A stretch of DNA of 64,000 nt from the NCBI GenBank assembly GCA_045540355.1, contig JAZQHB010000042.1, forward strand, positions 1 to 64,000. The letters run 5' to 3'. The stretch is from RGIG2945 sp045540355. Lineage in GTDB: Bacteria > Bacillota > Clostridia > Oscillospirales > Acutalibacteraceae. The notes under the pieces were generated by a model that did not search any database, was not told the origin of the DNA, and worked only from the letters and a program-made list of their open reading frames with translations. Within the stretch, counting starts at the first letter, position 1, and every line of letters starts with the position of its first letter. Positions 32,985 to 41,218 of this stretch are shown here, one piece after another. Both the position numbers and the translations under genes were made by a program.

Positions 32985-33995
32985 CTATATATAATCAATA
33001 GGTAATGAAGCAATAGCGTTCAAGTCAAGTTTTGCCGTATTGCCTGCTTTATATTCAAAATAAGCCTGAGCACCGACCATAGCTGCATTATCACCGCAGA
33101 GTGAGAGTTGGGGCAGATAGAGTTTTCTGTTTGTTCTGCTGCAAAGTTCTTCCGTCTTTTTTCTCAAAACGGAGTTTGCCGAAACACCGCCCGCAAGTAC
33201 AATTTTATTATAACCAAAATTATCTGCGGCTTTTTCAAGATTTTCAACAAGACAACGGGTAACCGCATTCATATATGAAGCTCCGAGGTCTTTGATTGAA
33301 ATTTCCTGATTTTTTTGTTTTGCATTGTGTATGGTGTTGAGCACCGCGGTTTTAAGTCCCGAAAAGCTGAAATCATAAGGACAGTTATCAACTCTCGGTC
33401 TCGGAAACTGATAAGCCTTTTCGTCACCGTCAACGCAGAGTTTATCCATATTCAGTCCGCCCGGATAGGGAAGTCCCATGGCTCGTGCTGCCTTATCAAG
33501 TGCTTCGCCCGCGGCATCGTCATGAGTTCTGCCTATAACATTAAAATGTGTATAGTCGAGCACTTCAATAATATGACTGTGACCGCCTGATACAACAAGG
33601 CATAAAAACGGCGGCTCGAGGTCTTTGTGACAGATGTAGTTAGCTGCAATGTGAGAACGAAGGTGATGCACGGGAATAAGCGGCAGGTCAGCCGAATAGC
33701 TGAGACCCTTTGCGAAATTTACACCGACTAAAAGTGCACCGATAAGACCGGGTGCAAAGGTAACACCTATAGCATCAATATCGGAAAGCTTACAAGACGC
33801 ATCATCGAGTGCTTGAGACACTACCGAAGAAATTGCTTCGGTGTGATATCTTGAAGCTATCTCGGGAACAACTCCGCCGAATTTGATGTGCTCGGCAACC
33901 TGTGAAGCTATAACGGAGGAAAGGACCAATCTTCCGTCTTCGACAACTGCTGCTGCAGTTTCGTCGCAAGAGCTTTCTATTGCAAGAATTTTCAA
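32985..33995 (-). CDS. tsaD: tRNA N6-adenosine threonylcarbamoyltransferase
   Basis: The 336-residue ASKHA-fold protein transfers the threonylcarbamoyl group to A37 of ANN-decoding tRNAs. Metal motif PVHHLRSHI (H-x3-H), phosphate loops ILAIESSCDETAAAVV and VSGGHSHI, and VLAGGVSANSVLR are all present. Normal length. It is the last gene of nagA-rimI-tsaD, with 1 bp between rimI and tsaD. Its usual partners tsaB and tsaE are not in the window. Confidence 0.96.
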   Translation of the reverse strand: MKILAIESSCDETAAAVVEDGRLVLSSVIASQVAEHIKFGGVVPEIASRYHTEAISSVVSQALDDASCKLSDIDAIGVTFAPGLIGALLVGVNFAKGLSYSADLPLIPVHHLRSHIAANYICHKDLEPPFLCLVVSGGHSHIIEVLDYTHFNVIGRTHDDAAGEALDKAARAMGLPYPGGLNMDKLCVDGDEKAYQFPRPRVDNCPYDFSFSGLKTAVLNTIHNAKQKNQEISIKDLGASYMNAVTRCLVENLEKAADNFGYNKIVLAGGVSANSVLRKKTEELCSRTNRKLYLPQLSLCGDNAAMVGAQAYFEYKAGNTAKLDLNAIASLPIDYI

Positions 33996-33996
33996 A

Positions 33997-34443
33997 TCAG
34001 TCGTCCTCCTTAAAATATTTTGTCATAAGTACGGCATCTTCCGTCGGGTGTGAGTAAAAATTTCTTCGTTCACCGACTTTTTCAAAGCCGTGTTTTATAT
34101 ATAAACTTAGTGCAGGTGTGTTGGATTTTCTGACTTCCAATGTAATAAAATCGGAAGAACGGTTTTTTGCATCATCAATCGCTTTATTTATCAAAGCTGA
34201 TGCAACACCCTGATTTCTGAATTTTTTTCTTACTGCGACATTTGTAATATTACACTCACCGCAGATGTCAAGTATTCCGATGTAGCCTGCAATTTCATTG
34301 TCCTTAAGACAAACCAAGAAAAAAGCCTGCTCATTTTCAAGTTCTTCCTTTAAGGCGTTTTCCGACCAAGGAACAGAAAAACATTCCTTCTCAATTTCGG
34401 CAACAGCGGAAATATATTTCTCTTCAAAAGGTATAATAATCAT
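33997..34443 (-). CDS. rimI: Ribosomal-protein-alanine N-acetyltransferase
   Basis: The 148-residue GNAT-fold acetyltransferase has the acetyl-CoA loop VRKKFRNQGVASALI and LEVRKSNTPALSLYIKHGF, typical of RimI. It is placed directly before tsaD, the conserved rimI-tsaD order. The start overlaps the nagA stop by 4 nt (ATGA). Confidence 0.92.
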   Translation of the reverse strand: MIIIPFEEKYISAVAEIEKECFSVPWSENALKEELENEQAFFLVCLKDNEIAGYIGILDICGECNITNVAVRKKFRNQGVASALINKAIDDAKNRSSDFITLEVRKSNTPALSLYIKHGFEKVGERRNFYSHPTEDAVLMTKYFKEDD

Positions 34444-35555
34444 ACGGTTACCTTACCTTTTACAATAACATTTTTAATCTTATTGTCTTTATCAAGAATG
34501 ACCAAATCAGCATTTTTGCCGACTTCTATACTTCCTGTTATATCGTCAACACCAATAGCTTTTGCGGGGTTGATGGTGCAGGATTTGACAACCTGTTTTT
34601 CGGGGATACCGAATTTTATTGCGTTTATATATTCTTCGTATATGTTTGATGAAGAACCTGCGATAGTGCCGTCTTCTAAAAGAGCTTTGCCGTCTTTTAC
34701 ATATATCATCTGACCCGCAAAATTATATTCACCGTCAGGGAGATCGGCAGAACGGAGAGAATCGCTGATTATAATACTTCTGTCTTCCCCTAACATTCTG
34801 AAAGCGAGTCTTAAATTTGAGGGTGCGATGTGAAATCCGTCACAGATAAGCTCTGCGGTTGCGGTATCGCTGTCAAAAACGGCACCGATAACACCGGGAT
34901 TTCTTGCAGTAAGACCTGTCATGGCATTGAAAAGATGTGTTGCGTGAGAAAATCCGTTTTCAAAACCTTTAGTGGCTTCTTCAAAGCTCGCGTTTGAGTG
35001 TGCGGCGGAAACCGTACAGATTTTTGAAATTTCTTTAGCAAAGGGGATAGCGTTCTCAATTTCGGGAGCAACATCGACAAGTGATACCTTGCAGATGTCA
35101 TTTAACTTTTTGAACTCCGCAACATCCGCTGCACGGACATACTGCCCGTCCTGAGCACCCTTCTTCTCAAGAGAAATGTAAGGTCCCTCCATATTGATTC
35201 CGTGAATGTATGAGCCGTTTTCTTTGCCCATATAAGCGGCAACATTTGAAAAAGCCTTTACCAACTGAGAATGTGAAACTGTCATCGTGGTAGGGCAGAA
35301 GGATGTTACGCCGTGACGGACGAGATTTTTTGAAATAATATCAATGGAAGAAGCGTCATCGTCACAGGTATCACCATTGTTTGTGCCGTGAGTATGAATA
35401 TCAATAAAGCCGGGCAAAACGGTGCAATCTGAATAATCAATTGCATCACCGCATATATTTTCAGCTATTTCTGCAATCTTCTCGTTTTCGATTCTGATAT
35501 CAAGTTTTCGCTTGTTGAAGTCAGAATCAAAAATGACGGCATTCTTTATAATCAT
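34440..35555 (-). CDS. nagA: N-acetylglucosamine-6-phosphate deacetylase
   Basis: The 371-residue amidohydrolase makes glucosamine 6-phosphate, the NagB substrate. Motifs: GFIDIHTHGTNNGDTCDD (metal site), GINMEGPYISLEKKGAQD, AHSNASFEEATKGFENG, HLFNAMTG, and SDSLRSADLPDGEY. GAGGA precedes the ATG. It starts the operon nagA-rimI-tsaD, an unusual neighbour for rimI-tsaD. Confidence 0.95.
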   Translation of the reverse strand: MIIKNAVIFDSDFNKRKLDIRIENEKIAEIAENICGDAIDYSDCTVLPGFIDIHTHGTNNGDTCDDDASSIDIISKNLVRHGVTSFCPTTMTVSHSQLVKAFSNVAAYMGKENGSYIHGINMEGPYISLEKKGAQDGQYVRAADVAEFKKLNDICKVSLVDVAPEIENAIPFAKEISKICTVSAAHSNASFEEATKGFENGFSHATHLFNAMTGLTARNPGVIGAVFDSDTATAELICDGFHIAPSNLRLAFRMLGEDRSIIISDSLRSADLPDGEYNFAGQMIYVKDGKALLEDGTIAGSSSNIYEEYINAIKFGIPEKQVVKSCTINPAKAIGVDDITGSIEVGKNADLVILDKDNKIKNVIVKGKVTV

Positions 35556-35582
35556 AGATAAAAATCCTCATTTTAAAATAAT

Positions 35583-35930
35583 GTGAGTAGATCTGTAAGC
35601 CGAGTTCTGTCATTTAAGGCAATTATCTATCTGGGAGCTCCGTTGCCGAAGTCCTCAAGCCACCTTTCGAGATAACGCCGAGCAGGCGCATGATAAATCA
35701 AACTCTCAGTCGGTGTTGCTCCGGATAGGGTTTACACGCCAACAAGGTTCCCCTTGTCGCGGTGGGCTCTTACCCCGCCTTTTCAACCTTACCGATAAAA
35801 TCGGCGGTAATTTTCTGTTGCACTTTCCCTAAGGTCACCCTCGGCGGCCGTTAGCCGTTATCCTGCTCTGTGGGGCTCGGACTTTCCTCGTATATAGGGT
35901 ATATATACGCAATTGCCCAATCTACTCACG
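35583..35930 (-). ncRNA. rnpB: RNase P RNA, bacterial class A
   Basis: The minus strand holds the universally conserved blocks at expected spacing: GAGGAAAGTCCGAGC and CACAGAGCAGGATAACGG near the 5' end, TAGGGAAAGTGCAACAGAAA, GGTAAGAGCCCACCG, and the 3' block ACAGAACTCGGCTTACAG. The ends GTGAGTAGAT and ATCTACTCAC pair to form P1. About 348 nt, normal size. It lies in the gap between nagA and the LCP gene and has its own promoter. Confidence 0.97.
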
Positions 35931-35935
35931 ATAAC

Positions 35936-35964
35936 ATTTTAATTTAATTTACGCAAATTGTCAA
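35936..35964 (-). promoter_or_regulatory. Promoter of rnpB
   Basis: Minus strand: TTGACA (35959-35964), 17-bp spacer, TAAAAT (35936-35941), a few bases before the RNA 5' end. Confidence 0.85.
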
Positions 35965-36065
35965 GTGATTACCTCGAACGATATATTCGGCTGTATCCCT
36001 CTTGTATTTTTTGTCGAAATGCGTTAAAATATATAATGGATAAAGATTCAGTAAGGAGGGATATG

Positions 36066-37448
36066 ATGGACGATATTTATTCATCAGGCAACAAAAGAAG
36101 ACCGAGCACTTCACGGCATAACAGCAAACAAGCGTTTGAAGATTTATTTTCAGACAGTCTTGCCGATGATACTTATAAATATAAAGTAAAAGATGATGAA
36201 TATTTTAAAAGGGCATCTGAGCCACCGAGGAATCCCCGATTTACAGAATATGAGGATATAAGCTCCGGCAGAGATGATGATATAGAAGAATTCCCGAAAT
36301 TTGAGGAAGTGAGCAGCCATTCTTCCAAAGACATCAGCTTCACAAAAAGAAAACGCCATAACGAAATGCCTTATGAAGATGATGATGTTCTGACATCACC
36401 TTTTATTCACGGTGATGAAGATGTATATATGCCGCCTCAGCGGCAATACGAGGATATTGATACCAAGGTCAGCACTAAGGTACGAAAAAACAGTCAATTA
36501 AACAAAACTCCGAATCGCAAAAAAAAGAAAAAAGGCGGAGCAGGAAAAGTAATAGTTTCTCTTATATTGATAGTCGCCGTACTTTGCGGATGTGCGTTCG
36601 GTTATGTTTTCAGCCTTGCAGCAAGACTTAATCATGAAGATGACCTCGGTCACGATAATCCGCACATTTCGTCAATCGAATTGATGTCGGATAAAAAGGT
36701 ACGGAACATACTTTTAATCGGTGTTGATAAGGCAGACGGCGGGGTTTCCCGTTCGGATACAAATATGCTTGTGTCAATCGACAAAAACAATAAAAAAATA
36801 AAGCTGATTTCCTTTATGCGAGATTATTGGGTAGAGATACCCGACAACGGCAGCGGAAAGCTCAACGCGGCTTGTGCTTATGGCGGTCCCGAGCTTACCG
36901 TATATACAATAGAAAAGAATTTCGGAGTAAAAATTGACGGCTTTGCCATGGTGGACTTCGATATCTTTATTTCTATAATAGATGCCCTCGGCGGAATTGA
37001 AGTTGAGGTAACAGAAAAAGAAGCACAATTTATGCGTAATCAGGTAACATGGACAGATGTTCAGGCAGGCGAAAATGTGCTTTTGAACGGTAAAGAAGCA
37101 TTGCTTTATTGCAGAATCCGCAAGCTCGATTCCGACTTTATGAGAACTGAAAGACAGAGAAAAATGATTACCGCACTCATAAAGAAAATGACAAGTGCGG
37201 AGGGTTTAAAGCTTTTAACTGCATTTGATGATGTGTTGCCACAGATTACAACCAATATGCCGAGCTTAGACCTTACCATGACCGCATTTGGTTCGATTCC
37301 CTGCATCGGCTATGAAATTGAGCAGATGCAAGTCCCGTTTGAAGGTACATGGGATTACGGCACAATTGACGGACAATCGGTTTTAGTCGCAGATATAGAA
37401 CAACAAAAGCAGAAGCTTAAAGATTATATGTATAATATAAGTGAATAA
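36066..37448 (+). CDS. LytR-CpsA-Psr (LCP) family glycopolymer ligase
   Basis: The 460-residue type II membrane protein has a long charged cytosolic region (about 1-155, many Asp/Glu/Arg/Ser), one transmembrane helix (about 159-188) and an extracellular LCP domain from about residue 214. LCP motifs: NILLIGVDKADGG, SDTNMLVSID, ISFMRDYWVEIP with the phosphate-binding Arg, and LLYCRIRKLDSDFMRTERQR. LCP enzymes attach teichoic acids or capsular polymers to peptidoglycan. Of two adjacent ATGs (36063, 36066) the second is better spaced from AAGGAGGG. The long acidic N-terminus is unlike the short tails of most LCP proteins and could be a regulatory site. Confidence 0.9.
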   Translation: MDDIYSSGNKRRPSTSRHNSKQAFEDLFSDSLADDTYKYKVKDDEYFKRASEPPRNPRFTEYEDISSGRDDDIEEFPKFEEVSSHSSKDISFTKRKRHNEMPYEDDDVLTSPFIHGDEDVYMPPQRQYEDIDTKVSTKVRKNSQLNKTPNRKKKKKGGAGKVIVSLILIVAVLCGCAFGYVFSLAARLNHEDDLGHDNPHISSIELMSDKKVRNILLIGVDKADGGVSRSDTNMLVSIDKNNKKIKLISFMRDYWVEIPDNGSGKLNAACAYGGPELTVYTIEKNFGVKIDGFAMVDFDIFISIIDALGGIEVEVTEKEAQFMRNQVTWTDVQAGENVLLNGKEALLYCRIRKLDSDFMRTERQRKMITALIKKMTSAEGLKLLTAFDDVLPQITTNMPSLDLTMTAFGSIPCIGYEIEQMQVPFEGTWDYGTIDGQSVLVADIEQQKQKLKDYMYNISE

Positions 37449-37512
37449 AAAGTTTGCAAATGCGTGAATAATACAATAACGAATTATAAGCTTAAAGGAA
37501 AAATGTACTAAA

Positions 37513-37553
37513 TAAAATATGACCATCGGCTGAGCCGGTGGTCATATTTTATT
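37513..37553. terminator. Bidirectional terminator between the LCP and RHH genes
   Basis: Stem AAAATATGACCATCGGC / GCCGGTGGTCATATTTT with a TGA loop (one G-T mismatch pair), T-rich on both sides. Confidence 0.88.
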
Positions 37554-37566
37554 TAAAAAATCAGAT

Positions 37567-37743
37567 TTAATCTTTCGTCGGTATTTCTCCGTTGGTTTTC
37601 TCATATTCACGAATATGATTTTCAAGAATAAACTCTATTTCTTTGTTGGCAGAACGCTTATTTAATTCAGCTAAATATTTGATTTTGTCGAGCAATTTTT
37701 CTGATACTCTGAGTGAAAAGGGAGAATAATAATTTCCTGACAT
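37567..37743 (-). CDS. Small ribbon-helix-helix (Arc/CopG-like) regulator
   Basis: The 58-residue protein (MSGNYYSPFSLRVSEKLLDK, then IKYLAELNKRSANKEIEFIL) has the RHH layout: a short beta strand FSLRVS and two amphipathic helices with the SANKEIE turn. GGAGGT precedes the ATG. It is divergent from the SLOG gene, and the 111-bp intergenic region carries palindromic TGATATCA words over both promoters, as expected for an RHH repressor controlling itself and its neighbour. RHH proteins are often antitoxins or plasmid regulators; no toxin gene is beside it. Confidence 0.78.
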   Translation of the reverse strand: MSGNYYSPFSLRVSEKLLDKIKYLAELNKRSANKEIEFILENHIREYEKTNGEIPTKD

Positions 37744-37762
37744 AAACTTGACCTCCTAAGTT

Positions 37763-37838
37763 TGATATCAGAATAATATCATTTGCACATCAAAATCTAA
37801 GAATTCATATTGACATCAAATTGATATCATAATATAAT
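37763..37838. promoter_or_regulatory. Divergent promoters with repeated TGATATCA operators
   Basis: Plus promoter TTGACA (37810-37815), 17 bp, TATAAT (37833-37838). Minus promoter TTGATG (37788-37793), 17 bp, TGATAT (37765-37770). TGATATCA occurs at 37763-37770 and 37822-37829, with a near copy TGACATCA at 37811-37818; they overlap promoter elements on both sides. Confidence 0.72.
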
Positions 37839-37854
37839 TTAGCAGGGTGATGAT

Positions 37855-38334
37855 ATGACTTGCACATTCTTTGGACACAAAAATACTCCGGATAAAGTGA
37901 AACCTATTTTAAGAGAGATTATTATTGAACTAATTGAAACTAAAGGTGTTACTGAATTTTTTGTCGGAAATCACGGTTGTTTTGACGGCATGGTAAGAAG
38001 AACATTAAAAGAGTTAAAAGTAATATATCCTGAGATTGATTATTCTGTAGTTTTAGCTTATTTACCTAAGGAAAAAGATGAATATGGTTTTGATGATTAT
38101 ACCGATACAGTTTTTCCTGAGGGATTTGAGTTGGTACACCCTAAATATGCTATAGTAAAACGCAACAGATGGATGGTAGAACAATCTGATTATGTCGTAA
38201 CTTATGTTGAACGCAGTTTCGGTGGTGCGGTGCGGTTTAAGGAATTAGCTGAAAGGAAAGGTAAAATTGTAATCAACATACCGGACTTGAATTTTTATAG
38301 ATTATCGTGCATAAAAATGCAATGGGGTGATTAG
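37855..38334 (+). CDS. SLOG-superfamily (YpsA/DUF1273-like) nucleotide-binding protein
   Basis: The 159-residue protein opens MTCTFFGHKNTPDKVKPILR and contains FFVGNHGCFDGMV, then NRWMVEQSDYVVTYVERSFG and GKIVINI. This is the SLOG Rossmann-like pattern (FGHR/GxxxGxD, R-x-MV-x-x-SD) of YpsA/DUF1273 proteins, thought to bind nucleotides or nucleotide-derived ligands. The RHH regulator is divergent. Its stop is immediately followed by the sigK ATG, so the two are translated from one message at least in part. What a SLOG protein would do for sporulation is not known to me. Confidence 0.75.
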   Translation: MTCTFFGHKNTPDKVKPILREIIIELIETKGVTEFFVGNHGCFDGMVRRTLKELKVIYPEIDYSVVLAYLPKEKDEYGFDDYTDTVFPEGFELVHPKYAIVKRNRWMVEQSDYVVTYVERSFGGAVRFKELAERKGKIVINIPDLNFYRLSCIKMQWGD

Positions 38335-39033
38335 ATGTTTGGTGAGTTATTCAGACTTATCTGTGAAAATCTTTTATACTTTGCATTGCATTTAAGCAGC
38401 AACGGCTCGTTTCCGCCGCCTCTTTCGGCAGAAAAGGAAAAAGAATGTTTTGAACGGTGGAAAAACGGAGATACATCTGCAAAAGATGAATTGATTGAAC
38501 ATAATCTTCGTTTGGTTGCTCATGTGATAAAGAAGTATTCATCAAATTACAATGACCAGGACGATTTAATTTCTATCGGAACAATCGGTCTGATAAAGGC
38601 AATAAATACCTTTAATTGTGAAAAGGGAATTCGTCTTGCAACCTATGCCGCAAGATGTATTGAAAATGAAATTCTGATGTATTTTCGCAATCTCAAAAAG
38701 ACTGCACAGGATATTTCCATAAGTGACCCGATTGATATTGATTCCGAGGGTAATCCGCTTACACTTATGGATATAATTTACTGCGAGGATACAATTGCAG
38801 ATGATATTGATTTGAAAATAAAAAGCGAATATCTGAAAAAATTTATTTCTGAAATTAAAGAAGAAAGGGAAAGACAGATTATAATTCTTCGCTACGGCAT
38901 GGACGGCAACAGACCTCTGACGCAAAGAGAGGTTGCAAAGAAGCTTGATATATCAAGGTCGTATGTGTCGAGACTTGAAAAAAAGGTGCTTGAAAGAATG
39001 AGAAAAAAATTTAAGGAAGAATTGAAAATATGA
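38335..39033 (+). CDS. sigK: Sporulation sigma factor SigK with pro-sequence
   Basis: The 232-residue sigma-70 member drives late mother-cell genes. After an N-terminal hydrophobic pro-sequence (MFGELFRLICENLLYFALHL) comes the SigK start region GSFPPPLSAEKEKE. Region 2 has IEHNLRLVAHVIKKY, DLISIGTIGLIKAINTF, and LATYAARCIENEILMYFRNL; region 4 has TQREVAKKLDISRSYVSRLE. The gene is not split by a skin element. The pro-sequence implies processing by SpoIVFB, whose candidate is 3 kb downstream. It follows the SLOG gene with no gap; its own SigE-type promoter was not found. Confidence 0.94.
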   Translation: MFGELFRLICENLLYFALHLSSNGSFPPPLSAEKEKECFERWKNGDTSAKDELIEHNLRLVAHVIKKYSSNYNDQDDLISIGTIGLIKAINTFNCEKGIRLATYAARCIENEILMYFRNLKKTAQDISISDPIDIDSEGNPLTLMDIIYCEDTIADDIDLKIKSEYLKKFISEIKEERERQIIILRYGMDGNRPLTQREVAKKLDISRSYVSRLEKKVLERMRKKFKEELKI

Positions 39034-39034
39034 C

Positions 39035-39063
39035 TTGACCTGAAAGATAATGAGTGATAAAAT
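39035..39063 (+). promoter_or_regulatory. Promoter of the FMN riboswitch-ribU transcript
   Basis: TTGACC (39035-39040), 17-bp spacer, TAAAAT (39058-39063), directly before the riboswitch. Confidence 0.78.
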
Positions 39064-39070
39064 ATATTTG

Positions 39071-39217
39071 TCTTCGGGGGCAGGTGAAATTCCTGACCGG
39101 CAGTGAAGCTTTATGCTGAGCCTGCGAGCTGCAACACAGCAGTTGATTTGGTGAAAATCCAAAGCCGACGGTGAAACCGCAGAAAAATTGGTGGTTGCAG
39201 TCCGGATGAGAGAAGAT
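39071..39217 (+). promoter_or_regulatory. FMN riboswitch (RFN element)
   Basis: The conserved RFN blocks are present in order: GGGGGCAGGTGAAATTCCTG, ACCGGCAGT, GCCTGCGAGC, GATTTGGTGAAAATCCAAAG, CCGACGGTGAAACC, and GCAGTCCGGATGAGAGAAGA. The flanks TCTTC and GAAGA close P1. It is followed by a terminator hairpin, so FMN binding would stop transcription of ribU. Confidence 0.95.
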
Positions 39218-39235
39218 GAATATGGTGTATTGTTT

Positions 39236-39270
39236 CCCCCGTGCAGACTTTTGCACGGGGGTTATTTTTG
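39236..39270 (+). terminator. Riboswitch-controlled terminator
   Basis: Perfect 10-bp stem CCCCCGTGCA / TGCACGGGGG with a 6-nt loop, then TTATTTTT, between the FMN aptamer and ribU. Confidence 0.92.
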
Positions 39271-39300
39271 CTGTTCGGCACAGGAAAGGATGAATGTGAA

Positions 39301-39921
39301 ATGAAAACGAAGAAACCTAATTTGAGAAAACTTGCTGTAACCGCGATTATGGCTGCGATAGCGGCGGTGCTTATTGAGTTCCCGAGCTTTCCTATACCCG
39401 CAATAATGCCCGGCTTTATCAAATTTGATTTTTCGGAGCTTCCCGCGTTACTTACATCATTTGCACTCGGACCGCAGTGGGCGGTTATCGTATGCCTTAT
39501 AAAAAATATGGTAAGTCTTCTGACAACAAGCACGGGTGGTGTAGGTGAGCTTTCGAACTTCCTTCTGAGCTGTGCATTTGTTGTGCCCGCAGGTCTTATT
39601 TACGGAAAACTCAAAACAAGAATCGGTGCTTTAATAGGCTCACTCACAGGTGCACTTTCAATGGCAGGTCTCGGCGTTATCACAAATTATTTTGTAGTAT
39701 ATCCGATTTATGCGAATCTCATGGGCGGTATGGGCAATATCATAAAAGCTTATCAGGTAATTTTGCCGTCAGTTGACAGCTTGCTTGATTGCCTTCTTAT
39801 ATTCAATCTGCCCTTTACATTCATAAAAGGCATGGTAAGTGTTCTTATAACATTTATAATTTACAAGAAAATATCACCCATTCTCAAGGGCTCAAACACT
39901 TCCAAACGCAAAAAAGCTTAA
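39301..39921 (+). CDS. ribU: Riboflavin ECF transporter S component
   Basis: The 206-residue protein has five to six hydrophobic helices and the RibU/S-component pattern (LAVTAIMAAIAAVLIEFP, GFIKFDFSELPALLTSFALG). It captures riboflavin and docks to the shared EcfAA'T module, which is not in the window. ATG 39301 is chosen: GGAAAGGA lies upstream, and the longer frame begins inside the terminator hairpin. The FMN riboswitch directly supports the riboflavin assignment. Confidence 0.94.
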   Translation: MKTKKPNLRKLAVTAIMAAIAAVLIEFPSFPIPAIMPGFIKFDFSELPALLTSFALGPQWAVIVCLIKNMVSLLTTSTGGVGELSNFLLSCAFVVPAGLIYGKLKTRIGALIGSLTGALSMAGLGVITNYFVVYPIYANLMGGMGNIIKAYQVILPSVDSLLDCLLIFNLPFTFIKGMVSVLITFIIYKKISPILKGSNTSKRKKA

Positions 39922-39935
39922 ATTCTTTTCATATC

Positions 39936-39964
39936 TTGACAAAAATCTACAATGGGGTTAGAAT
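39936..39964 (+). promoter_or_regulatory. Promoter of metK
   Basis: TTGACA (39936-39941), 17-bp spacer, TAGAAT (39959-39964). The gap to the start codon is too short for a SAM riboswitch or S-box. Confidence 0.75.
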
Positions 39965-39988
39965 TATAAGGTTGAAAGGAATGATATT

Positions 39989-41170
39989 ATGTCCAAAATT
40001 TTATTTACATCAGAATCGGTAACAGAGGGTCATCCCGATAAAATCTGTGACCGCATTTCAGATTCTGTTTTAGATGCAATCTATAAAAAAGACAATATGG
40101 CAAGAGTAGCTTGTGAAACGACCTGCACAACCAATCAGGTTGTTGTCATGGGTGAAATTACTGCTGAATGTGATGTTGATGTCGAAGCAATTGTCCGTGA
40201 AGCTATCTGTGATATCGGCTATGATGCACCTGAAAAGGGCTTTGACGGAAATACCTGTAATGTAATGGTATTGCTTGATAAGCAGTCACCTGATATTGCA
40301 ATGGGCGTGGACAAGTCCTATGAGCTTAAAACCGGTGAGGAAGATGCATACAACCTCAACGGTGCGGGCGACCAGGGTATGATGTTCGGCTTTGCTTGTG
40401 ATGAAACCGAAGAGCTTATGCCTTTGGCAATCTCACTTTCACATAAGCTTGCAAAACGCCTGACAGAAGTCAGAAAGAACGGTACAATGGCATACCTTCG
40501 CCCTGACGGAAAAACTCAGGTAACGGTTGAATACGACGGTGACAAAGCTACAAGAGTTCATACAGTTGTTGTATCCTCACAGCACGCTGAAGAAGCAACA
40601 CTTGAAGAAATCAGAGCAGGTATTATTGAAAATGTAATCAAACCGATTATTCCTGCAGACATGATGGATGATGATACCATTATATATGTAAATCCCACAG
40701 GTCGTTTTGTAGTGGGCGGACCTCAGGGCGATACGGGACTTACAGGCAGAAAGATTATTGTTGACACTTACGGCGGATATGCTGCACACGGCGGCGGATG
40801 CTTCTCGGGTAAAGACCCCACAAAGGTGGACAGAACTGCAACTTACGCTGCAAGATATATCGCAAAGAATATCGTAGCTGCAAAGCTTGCTAAAAAATGC
40901 GAAGTTCAGATTGCTTATGCTATCGGTGTTGCAAAGCCTGTTTCTGTTATGGTCAATACTTTCGGCACAGGCAAGTATGACAATGAAACACTTGCAAATG
41001 CAGTAAATAAAGTGTTCGATTTAAGACCTGCCGCAATTATTGATAATCTCAACATGAGAAATATTTCTTACAGTCCGTTGTCTGCTTACGGTCACATGGG
41101 CAGAGAAGATTTGAATGTCCGTTGGGAAGCAACAGACAAGATTGATGCATTACTTGATGCGTTGAAGTAA
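39989..41170 (+). CDS. metK: S-adenosylmethionine synthetase
   Basis: The 393-residue enzyme makes SAM from methionine and ATP. Signatures: FTSESVTEGHPDKICDRISD (ATP/metal), GAGDQGMMFGFA, FVVGGPQGDTGLTGRKIIVD, and GGGCFSGKDPTKVDRTATYA. Normal length. GAAAGGA precedes the ATG. Single-gene unit. Confidence 0.97.
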   Translation: MSKILFTSESVTEGHPDKICDRISDSVLDAIYKKDNMARVACETTCTTNQVVVMGEITAECDVDVEAIVREAICDIGYDAPEKGFDGNTCNVMVLLDKQSPDIAMGVDKSYELKTGEEDAYNLNGAGDQGMMFGFACDETEELMPLAISLSHKLAKRLTEVRKNGTMAYLRPDGKTQVTVEYDGDKATRVHTVVVSSQHAEEATLEEIRAGIIENVIKPIIPADMMDDDTIIYVNPTGRFVVGGPQGDTGLTGRKIIVDTYGGYAAHGGGCFSGKDPTKVDRTATYAARYIAKNIVAAKLAKKCEVQIAYAIGVAKPVSVMVNTFGTGKYDNETLANAVNKVFDLRPAAIIDNLNMRNISYSPLSAYGHMGREDLNVRWEATDKIDALLDALK

Positions 41171-41196
41171 TATTTTGTCCCCCTACCTAATACACT
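41167..41196 (+). promoter_or_regulatory. Candidate SigE-type sporulation promoter
   Basis: GTAATATT (41167-41174), 14-bp spacer, AATACACT (41189-41196). This resembles the SigE pattern (ATATT, about 14 bp, CATACAnT) with one mismatch in the -10. It overlaps the metK stop. SigE dependence is what is expected for spoIVFA-spoIVFB. A hairpin CCTACCTA / TAGATAGG (41182-41209, one mismatch) would pair part of the ribosome-binding region. Confidence 0.5.
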
Positions 41197-41218
41197 TGTT
41201 ATAGATAGGAGGGATAAA

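Noticed and set aside
39942..39988. SAM riboswitch before metK
   Set aside because: The distance from promoter to start codon is far too short for an S-box, and none of its conserved blocks is present.
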